A model generated the notes under the pieces. It searched no databases, was not told the DNA's origin, and was given only the letters and a program-made list of their open reading frames with translations. From NCBI RefSeq assembly GCF_014841615.1, contig NZ_JACYUG010000012.1, forward strand, positions 1 to 51,572: a DNA stretch of 51,572 nt, in the 5' to 3' direction. The DNA comes from Sphingomonas sp. CFBP 8760 (GTDB lineage Bacteria > Pseudomonadota > Alphaproteobacteria > Sphingomonadales > Sphingomonadaceae). Position 1 is the stretch's first letter. Each line of letters starts with the position of its first letter. Positions 30,289-42,513 of this stretch are shown here, piece by piece. The translations under genes and the position numbers were made by a program.

Positions 30289-31293
30289 GTGCAGGCACAG
30301 GCGGACAGCAGAAAGAACGTCGCGATGCGACGCCTGCTGTCGGCGTTCGTCCTGCTGGCGGCTACCGGTGGCGGACTGCCGCTGGCCGCGCAGACCCGTC
30401 CGGGCACCGTCATCACCAACACCGCCGCGGTCGCCTTCACGCTTGACGGGGAGGATCGCCGCGTCCCGTCGAACAGCGTCACGCTGACCGTCGCCGAACG
30501 GCTGGACATCGCCCTGGCGTCGGGCGGCGCGGCGCCGACGCTGGTCGCGCCATCCACCCCGCTCGCCGTGCAGCTGACCAATACGGGCACCGGCCGCGAA
30601 GCCTTCGCGATCGAGGCGAAGGCGACCGTGGCGGGCGTGACCGTGGCGGGCATCGCGATCGATGTCGACGGCGACGGACGCTTCGATCCCGCGATCGATA
30701 CCATGCTCGCCGGCACCACGCCGCCGCTGGCGCCGGGCGAGACGCTGCGCCTGCTGGTCCTGATCGCACCGGTGTCGGGTGTCGGCGCGGCGGATGGCGT
30801 GGTGACGGTCACCGCCCGCGCCGCCACCGGTTCGGGAACGCCGGCCGATGCGTTCGCCGGCACCGGCGATGCCGGCGGCGATGCGGTGATCGGCGCGACC
30901 GGCGCGAGCGCCACCATCGACCTGCCCTTCGTCGCGATGTCGCCGGATATGCCGACCGATGACCCCGGCGAGGCGCCGGTCGATGCGCCGACCCTGGTCA
31001 AGACGCAGTCGGTGCGCGCCACGGACGGATCGGCGCAGGCGACCAGCGGCGCGATCGTCACCTATACGCTGGTCGCCCGCTTCCCCGGCGCGACGCGCGA
31101 TGCGCGGATCGACGATCCGATCCCCGCCGGCACCCGCTACGTCCCCGGCAGCCTGACGCTGGACGATACGGTGCTGACCGATGCAGCCGACGACGATGCC
31201 GGCGGCATGGAGGGGGACATGGTCGCCGTGACGCTGGGCGACGTTCCCCCCGCCGCGATCCGCACCGTCCGGTTCCAGGTCCGCCTGCCATGA
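30289..31293 (+). CDS. Exported DUF11/Ig-like surface protein, first gene of the operon
   Basis: 334 residues from GTG 30,289 (GGGGA seven bases upstream) or ATG 30,325. A signal peptide (RRLLSAFVLLAATGGGLPLA) ends in AAQ. The mature N-terminus carries the module PGTVITNTAAVAFTLDG with PSNSVTLTV, shared with two other genes of the operon. After two or three beta domains and an acidic linker comes a DUF11-like repeat (KTQSVRATDGSAQATSGAIV then RYVPGSLTLDD). It is probably secreted or periplasmic and part of a complex with its neighbours. The stop overlaps the next ATG (ATGA). Confidence 0.75.
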   Translation: MQAQADSRKNVAMRRLLSAFVLLAATGGGLPLAAQTRPGTVITNTAAVAFTLDGEDRRVPSNSVTLTVAERLDIALASGGAAPTLVAPSTPLAVQLTNTGTGREAFAIEAKATVAGVTVAGIAIDVDGDGRFDPAIDTMLAGTTPPLAPGETLRLLVLIAPVSGVGAADGVVTVTARAATGSGTPADAFAGTGDAGGDAVIGATGASATIDLPFVAMSPDMPTDDPGEAPVDAPTLVKTQSVRATDGSAQATSGAIVTYTLVARFPGATRDARIDDPIPAGTRYVPGSLTLDDTVLTDAADDDAGGMEGDMVAVTLGDVPPAAIRTVRFQVRLP

Positions 31294-31772
31294 TCCCCCT
31301 CACCCCAAGGACTGTCTGCATGATCCCGTTCGCCAGCCTGGCGGCCATCGCCGTGGCCGCCGCGGCCGCCGCGCCGCTTCACCTCGAAACCCGTGTCCTC
31401 GCCGAACAGCCGGTGGCGACGGCGGGCGCCGTACCGGCGCTGGCGCCCGCACGCCGGACCCTGCCCGGCGATCCGCTGGTCGTGGAGCTGGCCTATCGCA
31501 ACACCGGCACGGCGGCGATCACCGGGCTGGTGCTGGCCAATCCGATGCCGCGCGGGCTGGCCTATCGTGGGGCGCAGCCATCCTCCCCCGCCCCCGAGTT
31601 GTCGGTCGACGGCAACCGCTTCGGCCCGCTCGGCACGCTGACCGTCGCGCTGCCCGGCGGCGGCACCCGGCCCGCGACCGCCGACGATGTCACCCATGTC
31701 CGCTGGCGGCTGTCCGCCCCGCTGCCCGCCGGCGGTGCCGGCCGCCTCGCTTTCCGGGCCGTCGTCCGGTGA
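31290..31772 (+). CDS. Small exported DUF11-like protein
   Basis: 160 residues from ATG 31,290 (ATGA overlap); ATG 31,320 would give a shorter signal peptide with a core of Ala residues. A single beta domain with LPGDPLVVELAYRNTGTAAI, then GLVLANPMPRGLAYRG, fits the DUF11 pattern (term like 'non-terminal conserved repeat'). The last Arg codons overlap the GTG that precedes gene three. It is likely exported together with the others. Confidence 0.65.
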   Translation: MIPLTPRTVCMIPFASLAAIAVAAAAAAPLHLETRVLAEQPVATAGAVPALAPARRTLPGDPLVVELAYRNTGTAAITGLVLANPMPRGLAYRGAQPSSPAPELSVDGNRFGPLGTLTVALPGGGTRPATADDVTHVRWRLSAPLPAGGAGRLAFRAVVR

Positions 31773-31807
31773 CCCGTTCCATCAAAACCCATCAGGAGAA
31801 CTCGATC

Positions 31808-32932
31808 ATGCCTCCCCCCGCCCTGCGGTCCCTGCTGTCGGGGGGCGCCGCGATCGCCACCCTCGCCGCCGCGACGCCGGCCCTTGCCCAGACCGCCCCC
31901 GTCACGCCCGCCGGCACCGTCGTCAGCAACACGGCACAGGCCACCTATACCGTCAACGGCAACGCGCAGAGCACGCCGTCGAACACCGCGACCTTCGTGG
32001 TCGATCGCAAGGTGAACCTGGCGGTGGTCGCCGCGCAGAGCGCCACCACCTCGGTCAATTTCGGCGACACCAGCGTCGTCACCACCTTCCGCGTCACCAA
32101 CAACACCAACGCGACGCAGGATTTCCTGCTGACCCTGGCGCAACTGATGCCGGTCGGCCTGCTGACGGGCGCGGACAATTTCGATCTCGACAATGTCCGC
32201 ATCGTCGTCGACGCCGATGGCGACGGATTGTACGATCCGGCGGTCGATACCGCGACCTTCATCGACGAACTGGAAGCCGACAAGACCCGCGCCGTCTTCG
32301 TGATCGGCGACATTCCGTCGAACAATCCCGCCGCCACCGGCGCGCAGATCGGGTTGCAGGCGATCGCCGCCATCGGCGGCGCGCGCGGAACGCAGGGGAC
32401 GCCGCTGATCCCCACCCCGCTCAACACCGTGAACCAGGATGCGGAGATCGACGTGGTCTTCGCCGACAACGACAATGACGGGCTGCTCGGCTTCGATGCG
32501 GCGCGCAACGGCCGCGCCTGGGCCTATGCCAGCTTCGCGGTGACGACCACCAATGTCAGCCTGACGGTGACGAAGTCGGCGTCGGTCGTGTCCGACGGCA
32601 TCAGCACGCTCAATCCCAAGGCGCTGCCGGGCGCCATCGTGCAATATTGCCTGACCGTGCAGAACGCGACGCCGTCCACCCCCGCCGCCAACGTCAACCT
32701 GACCGATATCGTCCCCGCCAACACCACCTACATCCCCGGATCGCTGTCGGTCGGCGGGATCGGCGCGAACGGGGTGTGCCTGTTGAACGGCGTCAGCATC
32801 GCCGACAACGGATCGGGCACCGGCGCCTATCGCGGCTCCTATGATGCGGGCACCCGCACCGTGACCGCGACGATCGCAACCGTACCGGGTGGAACATCGG
32901 TCGCCGCCAGCTTCCGCGTCACGATCGACTGA
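31808..32932 (+). CDS. Exported DUF11 protein, third gene of the operon
   Basis: 374 residues. I start at ATG 31,808, with AGGAG nine bases upstream; a GTG at 31,769 would overlap the previous stop. A signal peptide ends at ALAQ. The mature protein starts with the shared module AGTVVSNTAQATYTVNG and PSNTATFVV, carries a Ca-binding-like acidic loop (VDADGDGLYDPAVD), and ends with the DUF11 domain VTKSASVVSDGISTLNPKAL and PGAIVQYCLTVQN. The final stretch matches gene five closely (LNPxALPGAxV). It is likely a surface or matrix subunit. Confidence 0.75.
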   Translation: MPPPALRSLLSGGAAIATLAAATPALAQTAPVTPAGTVVSNTAQATYTVNGNAQSTPSNTATFVVDRKVNLAVVAAQSATTSVNFGDTSVVTTFRVTNNTNATQDFLLTLAQLMPVGLLTGADNFDLDNVRIVVDADGDGLYDPAVDTATFIDELEADKTRAVFVIGDIPSNNPAATGAQIGLQAIAAIGGARGTQGTPLIPTPLNTVNQDAEIDVVFADNDNDGLLGFDAARNGRAWAYASFAVTTTNVSLTVTKSASVVSDGISTLNPKALPGAIVQYCLTVQNATPSTPAANVNLTDIVPANTTYIPGSLSVGGIGANGVCLLNGVSIADNGSGTGAYRGSYDAGTRTVTATIATVPGGTSVAASFRVTID

Positions 32933-32955
32933 TTTTTTACTCATACTATTGGAGA

Positions 32956-35900
32956 ATGCCCAGTCCGGTGCGCGGCCCCCCGCGCGCCGGAACGGCCCCC
33001 TGCATGTCCGTGATCCACCGCCTCGTGCGCCTCGTCGCGCTGTATCTCGCCTGCCTCGCCATCGCGGCGGCGGGGCAGACGACGCGCGTGGAGAACACCG
33101 CGACGCTGCGTTTCACGGCAACCGACGGCACGACCCGCGCGATCGCGTCGAACACCGTCACGCTCGATACGATCCGCGCGAAGCAGCCCACGACGCTGCG
33201 CTTCTACCGCCCGCCGCCCACCTACGAGATGACCGGCATGGAATGCCGGACGACGCCGAGCCTGTCCTTCACCCCCGCCCCGATCGACCAGACGACGCTC
33301 GCCGCCTCGCAGGAGGTGAAGACGCTCGACGTGTACAGCGACATGCTGCTGGTGATCGAGAACCGCGCCGGCAACCACGATGCCGGGCTGCGCGAGACGA
33401 CGGTCATCACCGCCGGTGTCGGCAATACCATGATCAAGGTGCCGCTGCGCGAGACCGGCGGCGATACCGGCGTCTTCGCCGGCGGCGTGCCCGCGACGGC
33501 GACCGGCAAGCACCCCGAACTGCGCGCCTGCGACGGCCGTGCCCAGCGCGGCGTGCGCATCACCCTGTCGTTCGATGAGGATGCGGAAAGCCTTTCCTCC
33601 GCCCAGTCGCTGCTGATCGATCCCGCCGGCTTCGTCTTCGATTCGCGCACCGGCGTGCTGATCGACGGGGCCACCGTGTCGCTGGTCGATGCCAATGGCC
33701 AGCCGGCGACGGTGTTCGGCGACGACGGGGTCAGCCGCTATCCCTCGACCATGGTCAGCGGCAGCGCGATCACCGATGCCGGCGGCACCTTCTATCCCGC
33801 CCAGCCAGGGCGTTACCGGTTTCCGCTGACCCTGCCGGGTGTCTATTACCTGCGCATCCAGCCCCCGGGGGATTACACCGCTCCCTCCATCGTGCCGCTC
33901 GCCACGTTGCAACGCCTGACCGATCCCCGCGGTCAGCCGTTCATCCTGAACGACGCCAGTTTCGGGCGGTCGCTGACGCTGTCGACCCCCGATCCCTTCT
34001 ATGCCGATATTCCGCTCGACCGGCCCGACGAGGCGAAACTGCTGCTGACCAAGACCGCCTCGGTCCGCGATGCGGTGCCCGGCGATGTCGTGCAATATCG
34101 CCTGCGGCTGGCCAATCGCGGCGACCGCGTGGCGCAGGCGGTGCGGATCACCGATCACCTGCCGCCCGGCCTGCGCTATCGTCGCGGTTCGACCCGCGGC
34201 ACTGCTGAGCCAGAGATGGCGGCGGACGGCCGCTCGCTCGTCTTCCCGCTCGCGCCGCTGCGCGCCGGGGCGACCACCGAGATCAGCTATATCGTCTCGA
34301 TCGCCCCCGGTGCGCCGATGGGCGAGGCGGTGAACCGCGCGCAGGCGGATGGTGACGGGCTGACCAGCAACGATGCCGCCGCCTCCGTCCGGTTGCAGCC
34401 GCTGCCCTTCACCGACGCGATGACCGTGATCGGCCGCGTGACCGAGGGCGATTGCGGCGATCCGGTCGACAAGCGGCGGGGCATCGCGGGTGTGCGGCTG
34501 ATGCTGGAGGACGGCAGCTTCGCGGTCACCGATCGCGACGGCCTCTACCATCTCGAAGGCGTGCCGGCGGGACGCCATGTCCTGCAACTGGATACCGCCA
34601 GCATCCCCGCCAGCCATGCGGCGGTCGCCTGCGACGCCGATACCCGGCAGGCGGGCAGCGCGATCTCCCGCTTCGTCGAGGGGCAGGGCGGCCTGCTCAA
34701 GCGCGTCGATTTCCAGTTGAAGCCGACCGGGCGGACCGCCGCCGCCGCCGATGCGCTGCCGATCGTGGCCGAGGGCGATGCCCTCGCCGCCGGCAACCGC
34801 GACTGGCTGGCCGGCGCGCAGCCGGGCACCGACTGGCTGTTCCCCGCGATCGGCCACAATCCCCGCTCGCCCGCGCAACGGGTGGTGGTGAAGCACGCCC
34901 CCGGCCAGCGCATCACGCTGACGATCGACGGTGTCGCGGTCGATCCCCTCGCCTTCGACGGCACCGAACAGGGCACCGGCGTCGCCGTGTCGCGCTGGAC
35001 CGGCATTCCCCTGCACGAAGGCGACAACCGGCTCGTCGCGACGGTGCGGGGGGTGGACGGCGGCATCGCCACCGTGCTGACGCGCGATGTCCATTATGCC
35101 GGCGCCGGCGTGGTCGCCACCTTCGATCCCGCCCACAGCCGGCTGGTCGCGGACGGCCTGTCGCGGCCGCTGCTCGCGGTCCGTGTCGTCGACCGCGACG
35201 GTCACCCGGTCCGCGCCGGTACCCCCGTGCCCTTCCGCGTCGACCAGCCCTATCGCGCCGCGCCGACCGTGACGGGCGAGGGCGCCCGCGCCCGCACCGG
35301 CACCGACCGCGCGGAGATGACCGCGCAGGTCGTCGGCGACGACGGCATCGCCTTCCTCACGCTCGCGCCGACGACGCAGGCGGGCGCGGTCCATGCCGTC
35401 GTCACGCTGACCGACGACCGCCGGGTCCAGCGCAGCGAAATCCGCACCTGGCTCGCCGCGCCCGCGCGCGACTGGATGGTGGTCGGGTTCGGCGCCGGCT
35501 CGCTCGGCTACGACACGTTGCGGACCAGGGCGAGCGCGCTGCCCCGCGGCGCGCGCGGCGCGCTGGTCACCGACGGGCAGCTCGCCCTCTATGCCAGCGG
35601 CCGCATCCGGGGATCGTGGCTGCTCACCATGGCCTATGACAGCGACCGTCGCGACGATCCGCGGCGCGGCATCGCCGACACGATCGATCCCGACCGCTAC
35701 TACACCGTCTATGGCGACAGCGCGGTGCAGGGGTATGACGCGGCGAGCCGGCGCAAGCTGTACCTGCGGCTGGAACGGCGTGAGGCCTATGCCCTGTTCG
35801 GCGACATCCGCACCGGCTTCACCGACACGCAGCTGACCCGGTACAGCCGCACGCTGACCGGGGCCAAGGCGGCATATGAAGGCCGCACCCTGCGCGCCAC

Positions 35901-37959
35901 CGGCTTCGCCGCGCGGGTCGACACGCGCTATGCCCGCGACGAGATCCAGGGCAACGGCCTGACCGGTCCGTACCGGCTGGCGCAGCGCGGCATCGTGCCC
36001 AACACCGATCGCCTGCATCTGGAGGTGCGCGACCGCTTCCGTTCCGAACGTATCCTGTCCACCGTGCCGCTGACCCGGCACATCGATTACGAGATCGACA
36101 TCCGCCTCGGCACCGTCCGCTTCCGCGATCCCGTGCTCAGCCGCGATGCCGGGCTGAACCCGCAGTTCATCGTCGCCGAATATGAAGTGGAGGCGACCCG
36201 CGCCAACCGCCGCGCCGCCGGCGGGCGGATCGCCGGCCGCACCGGCGATGGCCGGGTCGAGATCGGCGCCACCCTGATCCGCGACGAGACGCTGGGCAAC
36301 GCGACGGTCGGCGGCGCCGATCTGCGTGCGCGCCTGGGCAATGCCACCGAACTGCGTGGCGAATTCGCCGGCGGCGGCCGGCGCGGGCTGGCCGACGGCC
36401 TCGCTTGGCTGGCGGAGGCGGAGCATCACGGCGCGGGGGTCGACCTGCTCCTCTATGGCCGGCAGCAGGACGTGGCCTTCGGCGTCGGCCAGCAGAATCT
36501 GGTCGAGGCGGGCACGCGCAAGCTGGGGATCGACACGCGCCTGCGCCTTGCCCCCCGGCTCGATCTGACCGCGACCGGCTGGTACCAGACGCAGTTGATC
36601 GGCACCGGCGAACGGATCGCGGGCGATGCGCGGCTGGAATATCGCCGCGCCGCCGGCACCCTGTTCGCGGGCGCGCAGATCGCGCGCGACCGGGGGCTGG
36701 ACGGCCGCGACCGCGACAGCCTGCTCCTGACGCTGGGCGGCACGCACGCGATCACCGACCGGCTCACCCTGTCGGGCCAGACCCAGGTCGCCCCCGGCGG
36801 CCGCAAGGAAAGCGTCGATTTCCCCGCCCGCCAGCAGGTGACCGCATCGTGGCGCGCCACCGACGCGGTGCGCCTGATCGCCGGATACGAGCGGGCGGAC
36901 GGCGCCGATTTCGCCACCAACACCGTGCAGGCGGGGTTCGACCTGACGCCGTGGCGCGGCGGCAAGCTGACCAGCACGCTGAACGATCAGGCGACCGGGG
37001 TGGCGGGCCGCCGCACCTATGCGCAGTACGGCCTCGCCCAGTCGGTGCCGCTCGGCGGCGGCTGGAGCGTGGAGGCGACCGTCGATGCCGCCGACACCGT
37101 GCGTGGCCGGATACCCGTGGCGGGCGGGATCAACGCCTTCCAGCCGGCGGCGTCGGGTGGCTATCTGTCGGCCACGCAGGTGAACGGCGACTATCGCGCG
37201 ATGACGCTGGGCGTGGCGTGGCGCGCGGCGCGCTGGGCATGGAACGCCCGCATCGAACAGCGCGATGCGACGGCGGAGGACCGGTTCGGCTTCACCGCCA
37301 ACCTGCTGCGCACGCTGGGCGGCGGCGGCACGGTCGCGGGCGGGGTGCGGACGTGGCGGGTCACCGACCGGGCCGGCGCGCGCGCGATGCAGTCCGACGC
37401 CGACCTCGCGCTCGCGCTGCGCCCGTTCGACAGCCGCTGGTCGATCCTCGAACGGCTGGAGTTGCACCGCGAACGCGCCGACGCCGCCTTCACCGGCACG
37501 CAGATGACCGACCGGATCGTCAACAACCTCGCGCTCAACTATCGCACCGGGCCGGAAGGCGCGGGGCACGGCATGGAGGCGACGCTGCACCACGGCATCC
37601 GCTACATTCGCGGAAAATTCACCGGCGATGCGTATGACGGGCTGATCGACGTGACCGGGTTCGAACTGCGCCACGATATCGGCCACCGGTTCGATGTCGG
37701 CGTGCAGGCGTCCGTCCAGCACGCATGGAGCGGACGCGACGCCTGGGCATGGAGCGGCGGACCATCGGTCGGCGTGTCGCCGGCGGGTAATCTGTGGCTG
37801 ACCGCCGGCTACAACGTCGCCGGCTACCGCGACCGTGATGCCGGCGCCGACCGCTACACGCGCAAGGGACCCTATGTGACACTGCGGATCAAGGTGGATC
37901 AGGACAGTGCGCGCACCGCGATCGACGCGGCGCGGGCATTGCTGGGGATCGGGCGATGA
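32956..37959 (+). CDS. 1,667-aa DUF11/SdrD-like outer-membrane protein
   Basis: The largest gene of the window. ATG 32,956 has GGAG too close to it; ATG 33,004 gives a cleaner signal peptide (IHRLVRLVALYLACLAIAAA) and may be the true start. The N-terminal module RVENTATLRFTATDG with ASNTVTLDT matches the two upstream genes. Residues 357-470 are a DUF11 domain (LLLTKTASVRDAVPGDVVQY). Residues 505-560 look like an SdrD B or carboxypeptidase-regulatory domain (GVRLMLEDGSFAVTDRDGLY). From about 830 to the end the sequence alternates hydrophobic and polar residues with many Tyr/Trp and Arg-Gly turns (QLALYASGRIRGSWLLTMAY), typical of a large beta-barrel. It is probably an outer-membrane secretion or assembly partner for the small exported proteins. 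No TonB box was seen. Confidence 0.8.
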   Translation: MPSPVRGPPRAGTAPCMSVIHRLVRLVALYLACLAIAAAGQTTRVENTATLRFTATDGTTRAIASNTVTLDTIRAKQPTTLRFYRPPPTYEMTGMECRTTPSLSFTPAPIDQTTLAASQEVKTLDVYSDMLLVIENRAGNHDAGLRETTVITAGVGNTMIKVPLRETGGDTGVFAGGVPATATGKHPELRACDGRAQRGVRITLSFDEDAESLSSAQSLLIDPAGFVFDSRTGVLIDGATVSLVDANGQPATVFGDDGVSRYPSTMVSGSAITDAGGTFYPAQPGRYRFPLTLPGVYYLRIQPPGDYTAPSIVPLATLQRLTDPRGQPFILNDASFGRSLTLSTPDPFYADIPLDRPDEAKLLLTKTASVRDAVPGDVVQYRLRLANRGDRVAQAVRITDHLPPGLRYRRGSTRGTAEPEMAADGRSLVFPLAPLRAGATTEISYIVSIAPGAPMGEAVNRAQADGDGLTSNDAAASVRLQPLPFTDAMTVIGRVTEGDCGDPVDKRRGIAGVRLMLEDGSFAVTDRDGLYHLEGVPAGRHVLQLDTASIPASHAAVACDADTRQAGSAISRFVEGQGGLLKRVDFQLKPTGRTAAAADALPIVAEGDALAAGNRDWLAGAQPGTDWLFPAIGHNPRSPAQRVVVKHAPGQRITLTIDGVAVDPLAFDGTEQGTGVAVSRWTGIPLHEGDNRLVATVRGVDGGIATVLTRDVHYAGAGVVATFDPAHSRLVADGLSRPLLAVRVVDRDGHPVRAGTPVPFRVDQPYRAAPTVTGEGARARTGTDRAEMTAQVVGDDGIAFLTLAPTTQAGAVHAVVTLTDDRRVQRSEIRTWLAAPARDWMVVGFGAGSLGYDTLRTRASALPRGARGALVTDGQLALYASGRIRGSWLLTMAYDSDRRDDPRRGIADTIDPDRYYTVYGDSAVQGYDAASRRKLYLRLERREAYALFGDIRTGFTDTQLTRYSRTLTGAKAAYEGRTLRATGFAARVDTRYARDEIQGNGLTGPYRLAQRGIVPNTDRLHLEVRDRFRSERILSTVPLTRHIDYEIDIRLGTVRFRDPVLSRDAGLNPQFIVAEYEVEATRANRRAAGGRIAGRTGDGRVEIGATLIRDETLGNATVGGADLRARLGNATELRGEFAGGGRRGLADGLAWLAEAEHHGAGVDLLLYGRQQDVAFGVGQQNLVEAGTRKLGIDTRLRLAPRLDLTATGWYQTQLIGTGERIAGDARLEYRRAAGTLFAGAQIARDRGLDGRDRDSLLLTLGGTHAITDRLTLSGQTQVAPGGRKESVDFPARQQVTASWRATDAVRLIAGYERADGADFATNTVQAGFDLTPWRGGKLTSTLNDQATGVAGRRTYAQYGLAQSVPLGGGWSVEATVDAADTVRGRIPVAGGINAFQPAASGGYLSATQVNGDYRAMTLGVAWRAARWAWNARIEQRDATAEDRFGFTANLLRTLGGGGTVAGGVRTWRVTDRAGARAMQSDADLALALRPFDSRWSILERLELHRERADAAFTGTQMTDRIVNNLALNYRTGPEGAGHGMEATLHHGIRYIRGKFTGDAYDGLIDVTGFELRHDIGHRFDVGVQASVQHAWSGRDAWAWSGGPSVGVSPAGNLWLTAGYNVAGYRDRDAGADRYTRKGPYVTLRIKVDQDSARTAIDAARALLGIGR

Positions 37960-38474
37960 GGGCGGCATGGTGGATCGCCGCCACGTTGCTGGCGGCCACG
38001 GCGGCAGGGGCGGCGGACCTGACGATCACCAAGTCATCGACGCTGGTGTCCGACGATCTCAGCCTGCTCAATCCGCGCGCGCTGCCCGGCGCGGTGGTGG
38101 ATTATGCGATCACCGTGCGCAATCCCAACCCGATCACCACCGTCGTGGGCACGGAGGTGATCGCCGACACCATCCCCCCCAACGTCTCGCTGCGGGTCAC
38201 CGACTATGGCCTCCCCGGCAGCGGCCCGGTGGAATTCGCGGACGGCAACCTGTTGGGACTGGGGCTGCTCGGCACCGGCCTGTCGATGCGCTGGACGGCG
38301 CTGAACAGCACGACCGACGGCATCGAATTCTCGAACGGCACCGGCTGGACCTATGTCCCCGTCCCCGATGCTGCCGGTTACGACCCCCGCGTCCGCGCGA
38401 TCCGCGTCACGCTGACCGGCGCGCATACCACCGGCACCAGTTACCGGCTCCGTTTCCGCACCCGGATCAACTGA
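37956..38474 (+). CDS. Small exported DUF11 protein, last gene of the operon
   Basis: 172 residues; the start overlaps the previous stop (ATGA). A signal peptide (WWIAATLLAATAAGA) is followed by one DUF11 domain, ITKSSTLVSDDLSLLNPRAL and PGAVVDYAITVRNPNP, clearly related to the end of the third gene. No other motif. It ends a five-gene operon without gaps over 25 bases except before genes three and four. Confidence 0.75.
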   Translation: MRAAWWIAATLLAATAAGAADLTITKSSTLVSDDLSLLNPRALPGAVVDYAITVRNPNPITTVVGTEVIADTIPPNVSLRVTDYGLPGSGPVEFADGNLLGLGLLGTGLSMRWTALNSTTDGIEFSNGTGWTYVPVPDAAGYDPRVRAIRVTLTGAHTTGTSYRLRFRTRIN

Positions 38475-38491
38475 GAAGATTGCCGTTTTTT

Positions 38492-38567
38492 GTCATGGCG
38501 AGCGCAGCGAAGCAATCCAGCGCCCGGTGCGCGACGCCCTGAATTGCTTCGCTGCGCTCGCCATGAC
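38492..38567. repeat. 29-bp inverted repeat between convergent genes
   Basis: The arm at 38,492-38,520 (GTCATGGCGAGCGCAGCGAA and on to CCAG) is the inverted copy of 38,539-38,567 with one mismatch, around an 18-base loop. This kind of palindrome, reading MASAAKQSS in one frame, is a widespread intergenic repeat of GC-rich bacteria. It could stop transcription from both the DUF11 operon and ppc. A T run lies before it on +. Confidence 0.85.
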
Positions 38568-38595
38568 GGAGTGAGGGGGGCGAATGTTGCCCCCT

Positions 38596-41274
<2,679 letters not shown>

Positions 41275-41362
41275 GCCGTATTGCTGCGCTGCGGCAGGGT
41301 GGAGGTCAAGCCGGGACGACCGCCAGGCCCATCGCGCACGGCCTTATTGTGCCCGCCCTGTC

Positions 41363-41398
41363 GCTCGCGCCTTATTGCTCGCGCCTTATTGCTCGCGC
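41363..41398. repeat. 14-bp tandem repeat over the end of the EF-hand gene
   Basis: GCTCGCGCCTTATT occurs twice in full at 41,363-41,390, followed by a partial copy to 41,398. On the minus strand the unit contains GAGCAATAA, so the gene end (RE-Q-stop) has been copied in tandem downstream of itself. Confidence 0.75.
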
Positions 41399-41829
41399 TT
41401 GTACGGCTCCGTCTTGTCGATCGCCGCCGACGCATCGGGATCGCTGCGCGCGGCCTCGCGCTCGTCGGAGGTGATGGTGCCGTCGTGATTGGCATCGACC
41501 CGGTCGAACCAGCCGAGCATCCCTTCCGAGAACTCTATCGCGGAGATGCGGCCGTCCTTGTCGCGGTCCAGCCGGTTCAGGCGGGAATTGCGGCTGGGCA
41601 GCTCGGTCTTGTCGATGAATTCGTCGGCATCGCGATCCAGCGCGCGGAACCGGCGCGTCATCGCGCTGCCGAAATCGAGGCGGGAGGTGACGGAGGGGGG
41701 CGTGAACGACGCCGCCTTCGCATCCGCCGCCGCCCGCTTCTCGTCGTCGCTCGGTCCGCAGCCGGCCACCGCCAGCCCGGCCGCGACGACCCCCGCCGCC
41801 ATCCATCCCGCACCCGTCAATCGCATCAT
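41386..41829 (-). CDS. EF-hand lipoprotein
   Basis: 147 residues. The signal peptide ends in the lipobox AVAGC (Cys about residue 24). Three EF-hand-like loops follow: DRDADEFIDKTE, DRDKDGRISAIEF and DANHDGTITSDE, each with Asp at positions 1, 3 and 5. The first is less regular. It is likely a calcium-binding protein held on the periplasmic side. It lies upstream of ppc on the same strand. No partner is evident. Confidence 0.85.
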   Translation of the reverse strand: MMRLTGAGWMAAGVVAAGLAVAGCGPSDDEKRAAADAKAASFTPPSVTSRLDFGSAMTRRFRALDRDADEFIDKTELPSRNSRLNRLDRDKDGRISAIEFSEGMLGWFDRVDANHDGTITSDEREAARSDPDASAAIDKTEPYKREQ

Positions 41830-41883
41830 GATCCCCTGTCGGCCAGATACCGGCCACCCGTCGGTTCAGGGGGGTACCGGTCG

Positions 41884-42450
41884 TTACGCATCCAGCTCAA
41901 CGTCCCAATACAGCCAGTCGTGCCATGTCTGGTGCAGGTAATTCGGCGGAAACGACCGGCCATGCTCCTGCAGGTGCCAGTTGGTCGGCCGGATCGGCTC
42001 GACGTGCAGCGGCATCGACGCCTGTCGCGGGGTGCGCCCGCCCTTCTTCAGGTTGCACGGCGCGCAGGCGGTGACGACATTCTCCCACGTCGTCCGCCCG
42101 CCCTGCGCGCGCGGCACGACATGGTCGAACGTCAGGTCGCGGCCATGGCCGCAATACTGGCAGGCGAACCGGTCGCGCAGGAACAGGTTGAACCGGGTGA
42201 AGGCGGGGAATTGCGACGGCCGCACGAACTGTTTCAGCGCGATCACCGAAGGCAGCTTCAGCGACAGGCTGGCGCTGTGTACCTCGCGCTCGTAATGAGC
42301 CACCACATCGACGCGGTCGAGGAACATCGCCTTGACCGCGGTCTGCCACGGCCACAGGCTGAGCGGATAGTAGGACAGCGGCGTATAGTCCGCATTCAGC
42401 ACCAACGTCGGGCAACTGTCCGGATGTCGGATCAGGTCGGGATGAAACAC
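41884..42450 (-). CDS. HNH endonuclease
   Basis: 188 residues from GTG 42,450, supported by GGGAGG four bases upstream; the longer frame back to 42,642 overlaps gluQ on the other strand. It opens with LVLNADYTPLSYYPLSLWPW, a hallmark of this HNH subfamily. The zinc/nuclease core is CQYCGHGRDLTFDHVVPRAQ, then ENVVTACAPCNLKKG, with the two CxxC pairs and the DH of the HNH motif. The family is common and conserved in alphaproteobacterial chromosomes, not restricted to phages. Its cellular target is unknown. Confidence 0.9.
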   Translation of the reverse strand: MFHPDLIRHPDSCPTLVLNADYTPLSYYPLSLWPWQTAVKAMFLDRVDVVAHYEREVHSASLSLKLPSVIALKQFVRPSQFPAFTRFNLFLRDRFACQYCGHGRDLTFDHVVPRAQGGRTTWENVVTACAPCNLKKGGRTPRQASMPLHVEPIRPTNWHLQEHGRSFPPNYLHQTWHDWLYWDVELDA

Positions 42451-42513
42451 GAGCCCTCCCAAGCAATACCAATCAGGTCCGGAGGCGCTGTCGCCGACGG
42501 GCGTGACAGGGGT

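Noticed and set aside
32941..37968. 1,675-codon open frame on the minus strand
   Set aside because: Shadow of the large outer-membrane protein; codon pattern mirrors the real gene and the product has no signal peptide or domain.
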